DNA of 64,000 nucleotides from Flavipsychrobacter sp. (lineage in GTDB: Bacteria > Bacteroidota > Bacteroidia > Chitinophagales > Chitinophagaceae), in assembly GCA_016786615.1 (NCBI GenBank), contig JAEUVX010000002.1, positions 248,001-312,000 of the forward strand. The letters are read 5' to 3'. The notes under the pieces were generated by a model. It saw nothing but the letters and a program-made list of their open reading frames with translations, was not told where the DNA came from and ran no database searches. Numbering within the stretch: the stretch's first letter is position 1; every line of letters starts with the position of its first letter. Below are positions 8,697-17,726 of this stretch, one piece after another. The position numbers and the translations under genes were made by a program.

Positions 8697-9932
8697 ATGA
8701 CGCAACACTTAGGCTCATTTTTAATACAGCTAATTATTATCATTATCACATCCAGAGTATTCGGGTACTTCTTTAAAAAGATAGGACAGCCTACTGTGAT
8801 GGGTGAAATACTTGCAGGGATTTTCTTAGGCCCATCTATTCTTGGCACCATTTTTCCTGAATACCTGCAAGCAATATTTCCACCAGGCTCATTAGACACT
8901 ATGCGGATACTAAGCCAGATAGGTCTGATACTATTCATGTTTGTAGTAGGTATGGAACTAGACCTTGACATCCTTAAAACCAAGGCACGTACCGCTGTCA
9001 CAATCAGCAACGCAAGTATTATTATTCCGTTTTCTTTGGGTGTAATGCTCGCTTATTTTTTACATGATTATTATGCACCGAAGGATGTACCATTTTATGC
9101 ATTTGCATTATTCATGGGTATTGCCATGAGCATAACGGCATTCCCTGTATTAGCACGTATCATCAGAGAGCGCTCTCTACGAGATAAACGTATAGAAGCC
9201 ATAGCTATGACCAGCGCAGCAATCAATGACGTTACAGGTTGGGTAGCACTGGCATTTGTCATTGCAATTATCAAAGCACATTCATTTTCCAACTCTGTAT
9301 ATACCCTGTTAGCTACTGTAGGTTATATGATAGCTATGGTATTTATTGTAAGACCATTAATGAATAAGCTTGCAAAAGCTAAAGAAAACAATTTCGTAAA
9401 ACAATCTACTGTAGCCATCATATTTATCGTAATGCTACTCAGCTCTTTGTGTACAGAGTTGATTGGTGTGCACGCACTATTCGGAGCTTTCATGGCAGGT
9501 GTTATTATGCCGCAAGAGTGGCATTTCAGGCAAATTATTACAGATAAGGTTGAGGATGTTGCCCTAATACTCTTACTTCCTTTATTCTTTGTAATCACCG
9601 GACTGAGAACACATATAAACACAGTAAATACACCCATCCTATGGGCTGTAACATTGCTTATTATTGCTATTGCAGTTCTGGGGAAACTTGGTGGCAGTGC
9701 AGTGGCCGCTAAAATGACAGGAGAAAACAACTACAATAGCCTCTCAATAGGAGTACTGATGAATACCCGTGGGTTGATGGAGCTTGTAATCCTGAACATA
9801 GGTTATGATCTCAACATCTTGTCTGAAGAGATATTTACTATGATGGTAATTATGGCCCTTGTAACTACGTTTATGACCAGCCCGTTACTTTCACTACTCG
9901 ATAAATATTACCATCAGAAAGCTGCGTCTTAA
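8697..9932 (+). CDS. Cation:proton antiporter (CPA2/Kef type)
   Basis: An integral membrane exchanger of 411 residues with about 12 hydrophobic segments. Typical CPA2 features are GQPTVMGEILAGIFLGPSIL in the first part, the acidic transport motif AAINDVTGW near residue 180, and NTRGLMELVILNIG near residue 355. It ends soon after the membrane domain and lacks the C-terminal TrkA-N/RCK nucleotide-binding domain of KefB/KefC. The ion (Na+ or K+) cannot be decided. The 3' end overlaps the convergent GT2 gene by 4 bases. Confidence 0.92.
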   Translation: MTQHLGSFLIQLIIIIITSRVFGYFFKKIGQPTVMGEILAGIFLGPSILGTIFPEYLQAIFPPGSLDTMRILSQIGLILFMFVVGMELDLDILKTKARTAVTISNASIIIPFSLGVMLAYFLHDYYAPKDVPFYAFALFMGIAMSITAFPVLARIIRERSLRDKRIEAIAMTSAAINDVTGWVALAFVIAIIKAHSFSNSVYTLLATVGYMIAMVFIVRPLMNKLAKAKENNFVKQSTVAIIFIVMLLSSLCTELIGVHALFGAFMAGVIMPQEWHFRQIITDKVEDVALILLLPLFFVITGLRTHINTVNTPILWAVTLLIIAIAVLGKLGGSAVAAKMTGENNYNSLSIGVLMNTRGLMELVILNIGYDLNILSEEIFTMMVIMALVTTFMTSPLLSLLDKYYHQKAAS

Positions 9933-10666
9933 TCCTTCTTATGATAATCTCCTCTGGAAAAGAATTTTTCTATTAGACAGTACAGAAACACAAAAAAGTA
10001 TCGGCTACCCATTTCCTTAATCTTAAGATTGGATTTACCGTACTTTCTGTTCGTCCAGCTATTGGGTAATACAGAAAAAGAATACCCTCTGATTACAGCT
10101 TTTAATGATAGCTCCAGCGTAAGATTGAAATGCGGAGACAATATTGGCGCAAGCCCTTTTATTGTTTCTTTTTTGTATAGTTTGAAAGCATTCGTAAAGT
10201 CGTTGTAAGGTATTCTGAACACAATACGAACTGAGTTATTAACCAACCTGTTCAACACTAGCTTATGTCTTGGGTAATCTATGATTTTACCCCCTTTCAT
10301 AAATCGGCTCCCGAATATACAATCGCTATCAGTGTCAACCATTTTCCTATAAAATACCACCAGGTCATCCGGAGAATCTGACATATCTGCCATCATTATT
10401 GCAACACAATCACCTTTAAACCTATCAAGTCCGTAGCGAATGGCATACCCAAAACCATTAGGCCCAGTATTAGTATAAAATACAAGAGAAGGTATGTCTT
10501 CAGACAATTTTTCCAGTAATGTTAATGTACTGTCTTTTGAATTGTCGTTAATGACAACAATTTCATGGTCAATACCCGCTTTACTCAGCGCTTCATATAT
10601 CTGAGGTAAAGACTCAGGTAATGATTGCTCTTCGTTATATGCAGGTATGACTACTGATAACTTCAT
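9929..10666 (-). CDS. Glycosyltransferase family 2 (polyprenyl-phosphate sugar transferase-like)
   Basis: A 245-residue GT-A fold enzyme starting MKLSVVIPAYNEEQSLPES, with NDNSKDSTL and the metal-binding region MMADMSDSPDD (in place of a simple DxD), which resembles dolichyl/undecaprenyl-phosphate mannose synthases. It lacks the C-terminal membrane helices of the larger relatives. Start chosen at 10666, 7 bases after the stop of the upstream epimerase. It is the last gene of a minus-strand run of two epimerases and this transferase, so the epimerase product may feed its donor. The sugar is not determinable. Confidence 0.88.
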   Translation of the reverse strand: MKLSVVIPAYNEEQSLPESLPQIYEALSKAGIDHEIVVINDNSKDSTLTLLEKLSEDIPSLVFYTNTGPNGFGYAIRYGLDRFKGDCVAIMMADMSDSPDDLVVFYRKMVDTDSDCIFGSRFMKGGKIIDYPRHKLVLNRLVNNSVRIVFRIPYNDFTNAFKLYKKETIKGLAPILSPHFNLTLELSLKAVIRGYSFSVLPNSWTNRKYGKSNLKIKEMGSRYFFVFLYCLIEKFFSRGDYHKKD

Positions 10667-10673
10667 ATGATGC

Positions 10674-11738
10674 TTAAGCACGTGTAAGGAATGCCTGATG
10701 TATTTGCGTTAGTATATCTTCAATATTATAATTCAGTCTCCAGGCAGGATAATGAGCCTCAAACTTCGAAGTATCACTAATCCACCAGATGTGGTCACCA
10801 ACACGATTGGTTTCAGAGTATTGATAGTTCATCGGCTTACCTGTTATCTTTTCACAAAGCTGTATAGCCTCTGCCATAGAGCAGTTTGAAAAACGGCCTC
10901 CGCCCGCATTATATACCTCACCTTGCTTGGGTGCCTGATGGAAATGCCAGAACATATTTACTAAGTCCCATGAATGGATATTATCACGAACCTGCTTACC
11001 TTTATAACCAAAGACAGTGTATTTATCTCCGGTAATAGCACATTTCATCAGGTAAGAAAGGAAACCGTGCAACTGTGTACCACTATGTTTTGGCCCGGTA
11101 AGGCAACCACCACGAAAGACACCTACGTTCATGTTAAAGTATTTACCGTATTCCTGAGCTACGATATCCGCAGCCACTTTTGACGCACCAAACAATGAGT
11201 GTTTAGTATTATCAATGCTCATGTTTTCGTCAATCCCTTTTGCAAAATACGGATGCATTTCTGCAATTTCCCAACGAAGTTCCTGCTCTACCAATGGCAG
11301 ATAATTCGGCGTATCTCCATATACTTTATTGGTAGAAGTAAAAATAAATGTTGCATCAGGGCAATGCTTACGAGTTGCCTCCAGCATATTGATGGTCCCA
11401 TTCGCATTTACAGTAAAATCAGTTATAGGCTCCCTTGCCGCCCAATCATGACTTGGCTGCGCTGCAGTATGCACTATCAGTTTAATGTCTTTACCATATA
11501 AGCCAAAGATTTTATCTATTGCATCAATATCGCGTATATCAGCTGCATGATGTTCAAAATTGCTGATACTGTTTACAAGACGGTTTGTATTCCACTCAGT
11601 AGATGCGTCTGCGCCAAAAAAACGCATACGCATGTTGTTATCTATACCAACTACTTTGTCAAACTTCTCTGCAAAAAACTCAACAGATTCGCTACCTATT
11701 AATCCTGCAGAACCGGTTACTACACAAATATTTGCCAT
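10674..11738 (-). CDS. NAD-dependent sugar epimerase (CDP-tyvelose/paratose epimerase-like)
   Basis: Extended short-chain dehydrogenase/reductase of 354 residues. The Rossmann motif [10 protein letters not shown] is at residues 7-16, and the segment [15 protein letters not shown] is characteristic of CDP-paratose/tyvelose 2-epimerase relatives. In the usual YxxxK catalytic motif the Tyr is Phe: F183-G-A-S-K187. I verified the TTT codon. Some relatives in this branch also appear to carry SLFGASK, so the change may be lineage-specific rather than inactivating. It overlaps or abuts the GT2 gene and follows a second epimerase across a 102-base gap. Confidence 0.85.
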   Translation of the reverse strand: MANICVVTGSAGLIGSESVEFFAEKFDKVVGIDNNMRMRFFGADASTEWNTNRLVNSISNFEHHAADIRDIDAIDKIFGLYGKDIKLIVHTAAQPSHDWAAREPITDFTVNANGTINMLEATRKHCPDATFIFTSTNKVYGDTPNYLPLVEQELRWEIAEMHPYFAKGIDENMSIDNTKHSLFGASKVAADIVAQEYGKYFNMNVGVFRGGCLTGPKHSGTQLHGFLSYLMKCAITGDKYTVFGYKGKQVRDNIHSWDLVNMFWHFHQAPKQGEVYNAGGGRFSNCSMAEAIQLCEKITGKPMNYQYSETNRVGDHIWWISDTSKFEAHYPAWRLNYNIEDILTQIHQAFLTRA

Positions 11739-11840
11739 TATATATTTCCTTACGGTGTATACACACCTTCTAACAAAGAGTATATACTAATAGTGTTAAT
11801 CAAATAAAATTATAAAATAGTAAGATTCTATTAATCGAAA

Positions 11841-12902
11841 CTAAAATAAAACAGGCTTTAGTTCTGCTTCATTATCTTTTATCCAGTCATAAATATCTAT
11901 GAAAATATCCTTTACTGTTTTCTCCGGTTTCCAGCCAGTTTCCTGCTCTATTTTTGTATTGTCAGATATATATATTCTCAAGTCTGCAGGACGATTCTCT
12001 TTTACACTTGAAACAGCCAACGTATTACCGGTAATTTCAGAGCATATATTAGTCATCTCCAATAACGATGCAGAACCCGACAATCCCCCACCTGCATTAT
12101 ACACTTTGTCTTCAAACCTGTCAATATTGTGTATCTGAATATCCACCAGCCTTATCAAGTCATTAATGTGCAACATGTCTCTCACTTGCTTTCCCATGCC
12201 ACCATACCCTATATAGCTAAGCTCCTTTTTCCAGCAATGTCTTGCCATCCACAGCGTTACAACACCCTGATCCGTCTTACCCATCTGACGAGGGCCGGCA
12301 ATCACACCAAAACGCGTAACTGCCGCTTTCAGACCGTAAAACTCGCTATATTCTTTTATCAGATATTCCGCTGCCAGTTTGGTAGTGCCATAGAAGGACC
12401 GAGCAGCATCCAAAGACAAAACCTCTGATATACCTTTTGAACTAATACCCGCTACGCTTTGATTATCTGTGAATGAAAATCTTGTATCTTCTTCTATATA
12501 GTTGGCATTTTCTATCAGACTTATCGGATATACCCTGCTGGTTGACAGAAATATCAGCATAGCATTGTACTTGATACAGGCATTAAAACAATTAATAGAA
12601 CCTACCAGATTATTGTTGATAACATAGTTTGGTGAACCGTTTAACCCGCTCATTACAGAAGGTTCTGCTGACGCTTCTATCATACAGTCAAAAGCCCCCA
12701 ATTGCTCCAGGTCTTCGACATTACGGATATCCCCGTGAACAAATTCTATACCCAGCTTTTTAAAGTCAATCAGGTTCAACTCAGAGCCTCTGCGTTTCAG
12801 ATTATCAAATACTACAAAAGAGTATGCAGGATATTTTTGTTTTAAGTTTATAGCAAGGTTTGAACCCACAAAACCTGCACCGCCTGTAATAAGAATTCTC
12901 AT
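11841..12902 (-). CDS. NAD-dependent sugar epimerase/dehydratase (CDP-paratose 2-epimerase-like)
   Basis: Extended SDR enzyme of 353 residues with ITGGAGFVGSNLA at the N-terminus, FDNLKRRGSELNL and VHGDIRNVEDLE as in CDP-paratose 2-epimerases, and an intact catalytic motif Y-G-T-T-K in SFYGTTKLAAEYL. Unlike its neighbour it therefore keeps the Tyr. The pair plus a GT2 transferase suggests synthesis and use of a modified sugar nucleotide, possibly for a surface glycan. A TAGTTTTG -7 element lies 26 bases upstream. The exact substrate is unknown. Confidence 0.85.
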   Translation of the reverse strand: MRILITGGAGFVGSNLAINLKQKYPAYSFVVFDNLKRRGSELNLIDFKKLGIEFVHGDIRNVEDLEQLGAFDCMIEASAEPSVMSGLNGSPNYVINNNLVGSINCFNACIKYNAMLIFLSTSRVYPISLIENANYIEEDTRFSFTDNQSVAGISSKGISEVLSLDAARSFYGTTKLAAEYLIKEYSEFYGLKAAVTRFGVIAGPRQMGKTDQGVVTLWMARHCWKKELSYIGYGGMGKQVRDMLHINDLIRLVDIQIHNIDRFEDKVYNAGGGLSGSASLLEMTNICSEITGNTLAVSSVKENRPADLRIYISDNTKIEQETGWKPEKTVKDIFIDIYDWIKDNEAELKPVLF

Positions 12903-12928
12903 AAATAAGCAACCCGTAATATGTGTAA

Positions 12929-12936
12929 CAAAACTA
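12929..12936 (-). promoter_or_regulatory. Promoter -7 element TAGTTTTG for epimerase/GT2 cluster
   Basis: TAnnTTTG match on the minus strand, 26 bases before the ATG of the first epimerase. No clear -33 TTG. Confidence 0.4.
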
Positions 12937-12961
12937 ATCGTTTTAAGCTAAATACCTTGCG

Positions 12962-15481
12962 TTACCATTCATCACCTTTGTCTCTGTTACTAATACCTAT
13001 TGCTGCTGTAGGGTCTATACCTATGCGGAAGCCATATGCTTGCTGATTCAGACTATTCCAGGAATAAACAAAATCTACCCTCAGAAATCGCAAAGCTTTA
13101 TACCCCAGATTATCTATCCCGGTAAAAGCTTCTACGTAATAATTGTTTGTATTTGCGTAAAATGTATTTGTACCTGTTACCAGATACCAACGTGCCTGTC
13201 GAAGTAAGGGTATTTTATTAGTTAACAAGCCTTTCATATAATATTCTACATGCAGCTCACCATATATTTTCTCTGTATTGCTGTACTTATAGTATGTAGC
13301 CAACTGAAAGCTATTCAGATAAGGAGCCGCTAATAACAACTGGTTGTCAGCAAGGTGCATCATATCGGGCAGTCCTACATATTTATCATTCAGGAAACCG
13401 CCTGCGGCAATTTTATATGATATGCTACCCATCAACTTCAGGTTCATGTCATCTTCTATGCTAACACGCCATTTATCAAAATCTGCAATGCTATTCGCGA
13501 TACCGGCAATACCTTTCTGGTATTGCAAACGAAACAAAGGCATACTGCTTCTGTTTGCAACTTTATAATCAGGATACTGTGTGTACGTATAACCCGGGCG
13601 ATAAGCAATACCAAGACTGACAATTGCTGCATCATGTGCAACCCAGGTCAGTCCTTTCAGCGGAGCCGGCGTATTATCTGTAAAACCCGATTCTTTAGCC
13701 CATGTAAAACCTGTTGTATTTTCTACAGGTACACGTTGCTGATAATCTGCTTTAAACGAATAACTGAATCCATTACCCAAACTCTGGCTATATAATACAG
13801 CCCCGCTCCAACGTTCATATAGCTTCATATGATTTTCACCAAGCACCAATGTTGTATATGTATTATACAACGGGGTAACACTACTCTGTGCATTAAACTG
13901 GTAAATATATTTTCCTCCTTCTACGCCAATGCTCCAATGCCTGCCAATCCATTTACGGTCTCGTTTGGTGTACGAGAACCTGCCCATTGCATTAAAATGT
14001 GTATTACTGAAGCCATACCTTGCTGCCAGCTTACCATTCAGGTAATTAGATGTATCTATATTATGTGTCCACCATATTTTGGGTGATACATTTATTCCTT
14101 CTACAGTGTTATAGTTTATTAATCCATCTAACAATGAGTTGGTTGAAAAACGATGTTTATACCCCTTGGTAGAAAAATTATATCCGCCCATTACTAATGA
14201 CATTGCATCAAACTTATTGCGTTTCTTACGCATACTATCCAGGTACTTGGGGTCTTCGTATTTCAACCTCATACTATCCTTGTCTGTATAGTCTTTGCGT
14301 TCTGCATCATTTAGCGGCACGGGCCTGTTCTGTGTCCAGTAGCTTGTATCCTTCTTATTAGCATCAGCAACATAACTGCTGTTTATCTTATCATCAAACA
14401 GGCTATCAGGAATATTACCATTTACATCCTGTTTATTATATATCGTTACGAAATAACCGGAGATGTCAAAACCGAATATTTTGATGACAGGATATAATAC
14501 CTGGTTCTTAATAACCCATGTATCTTTTTTCAATGGCAAGTGCAATTGCTCTATCCTGATGGTATCAAGTAATTCAAGATTCGCTTTTTGTGTAGCAAAC
14601 AAGTCGAGGCTGTATATTGCCCAGTCTTCCTCCACTATATAAATATAACCTTCAAATAAAGGTTCATACTGGCGTTTAGGGCTTACTTTTATCTTATCAA
14701 TAACATAGCCATTCTCCCTGAATTCGCCTTCATATTTATACCTGTAATACAACAATGCATTTTCACTGATTGGCGATATAAACCCACGTGGATTTACGCC
14801 CTGAAAAACATTTACATTATTCTCGTAAAAAGTAACTACCGGCGGCATTTTAGATAAACCCAAACCATTAGGATTGCCACTTTCGCGTACTGCTTTTATA
14901 ATAGTACGCTCCTTACTGCCTTTAGAGTAATATGTAGCTTCTTCTTCGCATAAATAGAGTATTCCCTTCCCTGTACTATCTACGCCTAAATCTTCCTTTT
15001 CTATTTTTTGCCCCAGCAGTCGCTTAGGTGTTTTGCGTGTTCCCAACAAACCTTTCAGGTAAATATCTGACTGAAAAGACTTTACTTGATCCAGATGAAA
15101 TTTGCGTCGTTTGATTGCCTTTCTGATGATGGCATAAGCAGGGTCTTCACCATTTGCTTTCACTACCACCTCTTTCATATTAAGCGATTGCTCTTTCAGC
15201 TTATAGTCATGTATTATTGTTTCATTGCCTGTAATGGTAACATTGAATGCTGAAGGCTCAAAACCCATATACTGCGCCGTTACTTTATATGTACCGGGTT
15301 GCAGATTAAGCAAATATTCCCCTTCCGCATTAGCAGCAGTACCCGTAGTAGTACCTTGTATAAACACTGTAGCAAATGGTAGCGGCTCTCCTTTATTATC
15401 CTTCACCACCCCTTTCAGTATTCCAGCAAAAGACAATATCGGTATCACTAAAAATATAATCAGGTAAATGGTCTTCTTCAT
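12962..15481 (-). CDS. DUF5686 outer-membrane protein with carboxypeptidase-like regulatory domain
   Basis: An 839-residue exported protein. Signal peptide MKKTIYLIIFLVIPILSFAG, then a CarboxypepD_reg-like beta-sandwich (about residues 22-105: LKGVVKDNKGEPLPFATVFI, TTGTAANAEGEYLL, GTYKVTAQYMGFEP), then a long region rich in aromatic, strand-forming residues typical of DUF5686 family proteins, which look like outer-membrane beta-barrels. This resembles TonB-dependent receptor architecture without an obvious plug. The function of the family is not established. Transcribed alone on the minus strand, with 100 bases between it and the upstream kinase gene. Confidence 0.85.
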   Translation of the reverse strand: MKKTIYLIIFLVIPILSFAGILKGVVKDNKGEPLPFATVFIQGTTTGTAANAEGEYLLNLQPGTYKVTAQYMGFEPSAFNVTITGNETIIHDYKLKEQSLNMKEVVVKANGEDPAYAIIRKAIKRRKFHLDQVKSFQSDIYLKGLLGTRKTPKRLLGQKIEKEDLGVDSTGKGILYLCEEEATYYSKGSKERTIIKAVRESGNPNGLGLSKMPPVVTFYENNVNVFQGVNPRGFISPISENALLYYRYKYEGEFRENGYVIDKIKVSPKRQYEPLFEGYIYIVEEDWAIYSLDLFATQKANLELLDTIRIEQLHLPLKKDTWVIKNQVLYPVIKIFGFDISGYFVTIYNKQDVNGNIPDSLFDDKINSSYVADANKKDTSYWTQNRPVPLNDAERKDYTDKDSMRLKYEDPKYLDSMRKKRNKFDAMSLVMGGYNFSTKGYKHRFSTNSLLDGLINYNTVEGINVSPKIWWTHNIDTSNYLNGKLAARYGFSNTHFNAMGRFSYTKRDRKWIGRHWSIGVEGGKYIYQFNAQSSVTPLYNTYTTLVLGENHMKLYERWSGAVLYSQSLGNGFSYSFKADYQQRVPVENTTGFTWAKESGFTDNTPAPLKGLTWVAHDAAIVSLGIAYRPGYTYTQYPDYKVANRSSMPLFRLQYQKGIAGIANSIADFDKWRVSIEDDMNLKLMGSISYKIAAGGFLNDKYVGLPDMMHLADNQLLLAAPYLNSFQLATYYKYSNTEKIYGELHVEYYMKGLLTNKIPLLRQARWYLVTGTNTFYANTNNYYVEAFTGIDNLGYKALRFLRVDFVYSWNSLNQQAYGFRIGIDPTAAIGISNRDKGDEW

Positions 15482-15580
15482 ACAGTAGATAGTTTTGAGT
15501 TTAACAGGTTATTGGCAAAGCAATACCTTTATTATTTCTATATCGAAATAACAACAAAAAAGTTACAACTATATTTCAGG

Positions 15581-16216
15581 TTAGAACAGGCCGTTTATTT
15601 GCGCATCAATCCGTCGCACTACTTCTGCAAAGTCTTCATCATTCTCTGCAAAATTATTTTTATCTACATCTATCACCAGTAAGGGGCCATCGTTATACTG
15701 GTCAATCCATTTATTATAGAACTCATTCAGGCGCTTCAGATAGTCCAGCCTGATATTTTCTTCGTAATCCCTACCTCGCTTTTGTATCTGGTCTACGATA
15801 GTAGGTATAGACGCTTTAAGGTATATCAGCAAATCCGGCGGATTCACGAGCTTACGCAGTGTAGAAAATAATGAAGCATAGTTTTCAAAATCGCGCTTGG
15901 TCATTAACCCCATCTCATACAGGTTGGGCGCAAAGATGTATGCATCTTCATATATCGTACGGTCCTGTATTACACTTTTCTTACCATTACGTATCTCCAG
16001 CAACTGCTGCAAACGTGTGTTCAGGAAGTACACCTGCAGGTTGAATGACCAGCGGTGCATGTCTTCATAAAAATCTACCAGGTATGGGTTATGGTCTATA
16101 TCTTCAAAATGCGGCTCCCATTTAAAATGTTTTGCCAGCTTGGTAGTAAGTGTTGTCTTACCCGAACCAATATTGCCAGCTACCGCTATGTGTTTTATTG
16201 TATTTTTCTGAGCCAT
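15581..16216 (-). CDS. Deoxynucleoside kinase
   Basis: Phosphorylates deoxynucleosides (deoxyadenosine/deoxyguanosine class) for nucleotide salvage, in the cytoplasm. 211 residues with P-loop G14-N-I-G-S-G-K20-T-T, the EDIDHNPYLVDFY segment, the QDRTIYEDAYIF motif (DR-S/T signature) and the lid RGRDYEENI. These are diagnostic of the dNK family. The nucleoside preference cannot be fixed from the sequence. It lies downstream of trpS but is separated from it by a strong terminator hairpin. Confidence 0.93.
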   Translation of the reverse strand: MAQKNTIKHIAVAGNIGSGKTTLTTKLAKHFKWEPHFEDIDHNPYLVDFYEDMHRWSFNLQVYFLNTRLQQLLEIRNGKKSVIQDRTIYEDAYIFAPNLYEMGLMTKRDFENYASLFSTLRKLVNPPDLLIYLKASIPTIVDQIQKRGRDYEENIRLDYLKRLNEFYNKWIDQYNDGPLLVIDVDKNNFAENDEDFAEVVRRIDAQINGLF

Positions 16217-16274
16217 AATCTCCGCCTGCCTGCGAATTGTGTTACAATATAATAACCTAAAACTAAAAAAATAA

Positions 16275-16293
16275 CCCTCTCTTAGGGAGAGGG
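16275..16293 (-). terminator. Terminator of trpS
   Basis: CCCTCTC-TTAGG-GAGAGGG hairpin flanked by A-rich and T-rich runs; on the minus strand it directly follows the trpS stop and is followed by TTATTTTTTT. Confidence 0.85.
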
Positions 16294-16301
16294 CTTATTT
16301 T

Positions 16302-17300
16302 TTAATAATAATGTATCCCTATCCTTTTTCTTGCCTCGGCAATTGTTGCAGATGCGCTTATCCTTGCTTTTTCTGCACCTTCTCTCAATATTTTCTGAAT
16401 CCTGGCCTCATCTTGCTGCAATTCAGCTGCTTTTTCACGTATCGGAGCTATAAACTTCACCATATCCTCAGCCAACTGCTTTTTCATATCACCATAACGG
16501 ATGTTGCACTCGTTGTATGCCTTTTTGAAGATATCTACTGTTTCCGATGCCGATACCAGGCTCATCAACTGGAATATGTTCTGGATATAGTCAGGCATTT
16601 CGCTGTTTGGCTCTGTAGGGCCGCTGTCCGTTTTTGCCTTCATTACTTTTTTGCGGATAACATCGTCGTCGTCAGCAAGGTACAGCGTACTATTTACATT
16701 CTCACTCTTGCTCATTTTACCCGTTCCATCCAGGCTCGGCACTTTAATCAGCGAGTCTCCGTAGTTAAAAGGATACGGCTCCGGGAATAATTCACCATAA
16801 CGGTTATTATACCTGTTAGCAAAATTGCGAGCCATTTCTACGTGCTGTTCCTGATCTTTACCCACAGGCACTTTTACAGCACGGTGTATCAATATATCAG
16901 CCGTCATCAACACCGGATATGTAAGCAACCCCGCATTTACGTTATCGGGCTGTGTACGTACTTTATCTTTGAAGGTAGGTACCTTTTCCAACTCACCCTT
17001 GTATGCCAGCATATTCAGCATCAGGTATAGTTCCGGTATTTCGGGCAAATCGCTCTGTGCGTATAGTGCAACTTTTTCGGGGTCCAGACCGCAAGCCACG
17101 TTTTCAGCTACTACGCGATACACATTGCCGCGCAGGTCTTTCGGGTCTGGGTGTGTGGTCAGCGAGTGGTAATCTGCCACGAAGAAAAAGCAATTGAACT
17201 CATCCTGCATACGCACATAATTGCGCATGGCGCCAAAATAATTGCCAAGGTGCAAAAAGCCCGTAGAACGGATACCACTAACTACAATCTCTTTACTCAT
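16302..17300 (-). CDS. trpS: Tryptophanyl-tRNA synthetase
   Basis: Class I aminoacyl-tRNA synthetase charging tRNA-Trp. 332 residues with the HIGH-equivalent motif in STGFLHLGNYFGAM, the KMSKS loop in DGTGKMSKSENV and the catalytic core between them. I start at 17300 (MSKEIVVSGIRSTG); a non-ATG start four codons upstream is less likely. TATCTTGC, a -7-like box, lies upstream on the minus strand as it does before aroQ. It is flanked on both sides by terminators and appears monocistronic. Confidence 0.95.
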   Translation of the reverse strand: MSKEIVVSGIRSTGFLHLGNYFGAMRNYVRMQDEFNCFFFVADYHSLTTHPDPKDLRGNVYRVVAENVACGLDPEKVALYAQSDLPEIPELYLMLNMLAYKGELEKVPTFKDKVRTQPDNVNAGLLTYPVLMTADILIHRAVKVPVGKDQEQHVEMARNFANRYNNRYGELFPEPYPFNYGDSLIKVPSLDGTGKMSKSENVNSTLYLADDDDVIRKKVMKAKTDSGPTEPNSEMPDYIQNIFQLMSLVSASETVDIFKKAYNECNIRYGDMKKQLAEDMVKFIAPIREKAAELQQDEARIQKILREGAEKARISASATIAEARKRIGIHYY

Positions 17301-17325
17301 AACGGACTGCAAGATACAAAAAGAA

Positions 17326-17349
17326 AAATCCTCCTGATGGGGAGGATTT
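17326..17349 (-). terminator. Terminator after small lipoprotein gene
   Basis: AAATCCTCC-TGATGG-GGAGGATTT hairpin, followed on the minus strand by a T-rich stretch, 36 bases after the stop at 17385. Confidence 0.8.
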
Positions 17350-17384
17350 CAAAATCATGTTTTATGCATTGAGGTTATCACGCC

Positions 17385-17633
17385 TTACTTATTATTGTTC
17401 TTTCGACTATTGACACCGCTATCTGCAGGGCGGTCTATATGCTGCACTTCCGGTTCCTGTTTGCCCACCAGCGTATCACCGTCATTAATTACCTGTACAG
17501 AAATACCCGAACTGTTGCTACTGTCTGCAGTATTTGCATCTCCTTTTTTCACATCAACATTACAGCTACCGAAAACTAATACTGTAGTCACACAGGCACT
17601 AGTCAGCGAAGTTTTAATTGAATCTATGTTCAT
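17385..17633 (-). CDS. Small putative lipoprotein
   Basis: An 82-residue product with a hydrophobic stretch (TSACVTTVLVFGSC) ending in a lipobox-like VFGSC near residue 24, followed by a polar, Asp/Ser/Asn-rich mature region with no domain I recognise. It is isolated between two minus-strand terminator hairpins, which supports a real transcription unit. The N-terminus has only one Lys before the hydrophobic core, so export as a lipoprotein is probable but not certain. Confidence 0.6.
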   Translation of the reverse strand: MNIDSIKTSLTSACVTTVLVFGSCNVDVKKGDANTADSSNSSGISVQVINDGDTLVGKQEPEVQHIDRPADSGVNSRKNNNK

Positions 17634-17672
17634 AACGACTTATTGTTTCATATGAAGATACAAAAAGAAAAA

Positions 17673-17691
17673 TCCTCCCGGTGTGGGAGGA
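17673..17691 (-). terminator. Terminator of BlaI/M56 operon
   Basis: TCCTCCC-GGTGT-GGGAGGA hairpin, followed on the minus strand by TTTTTCTTTTTG, 36 bases past the M56 gene stop at 17727. Its stem is nearly the same as the one at 17326. Confidence 0.8.
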
Positions 17692-17726
17692 CGTAATATT
17701 GTACGGATGTTTAAAATTTCATCTTG

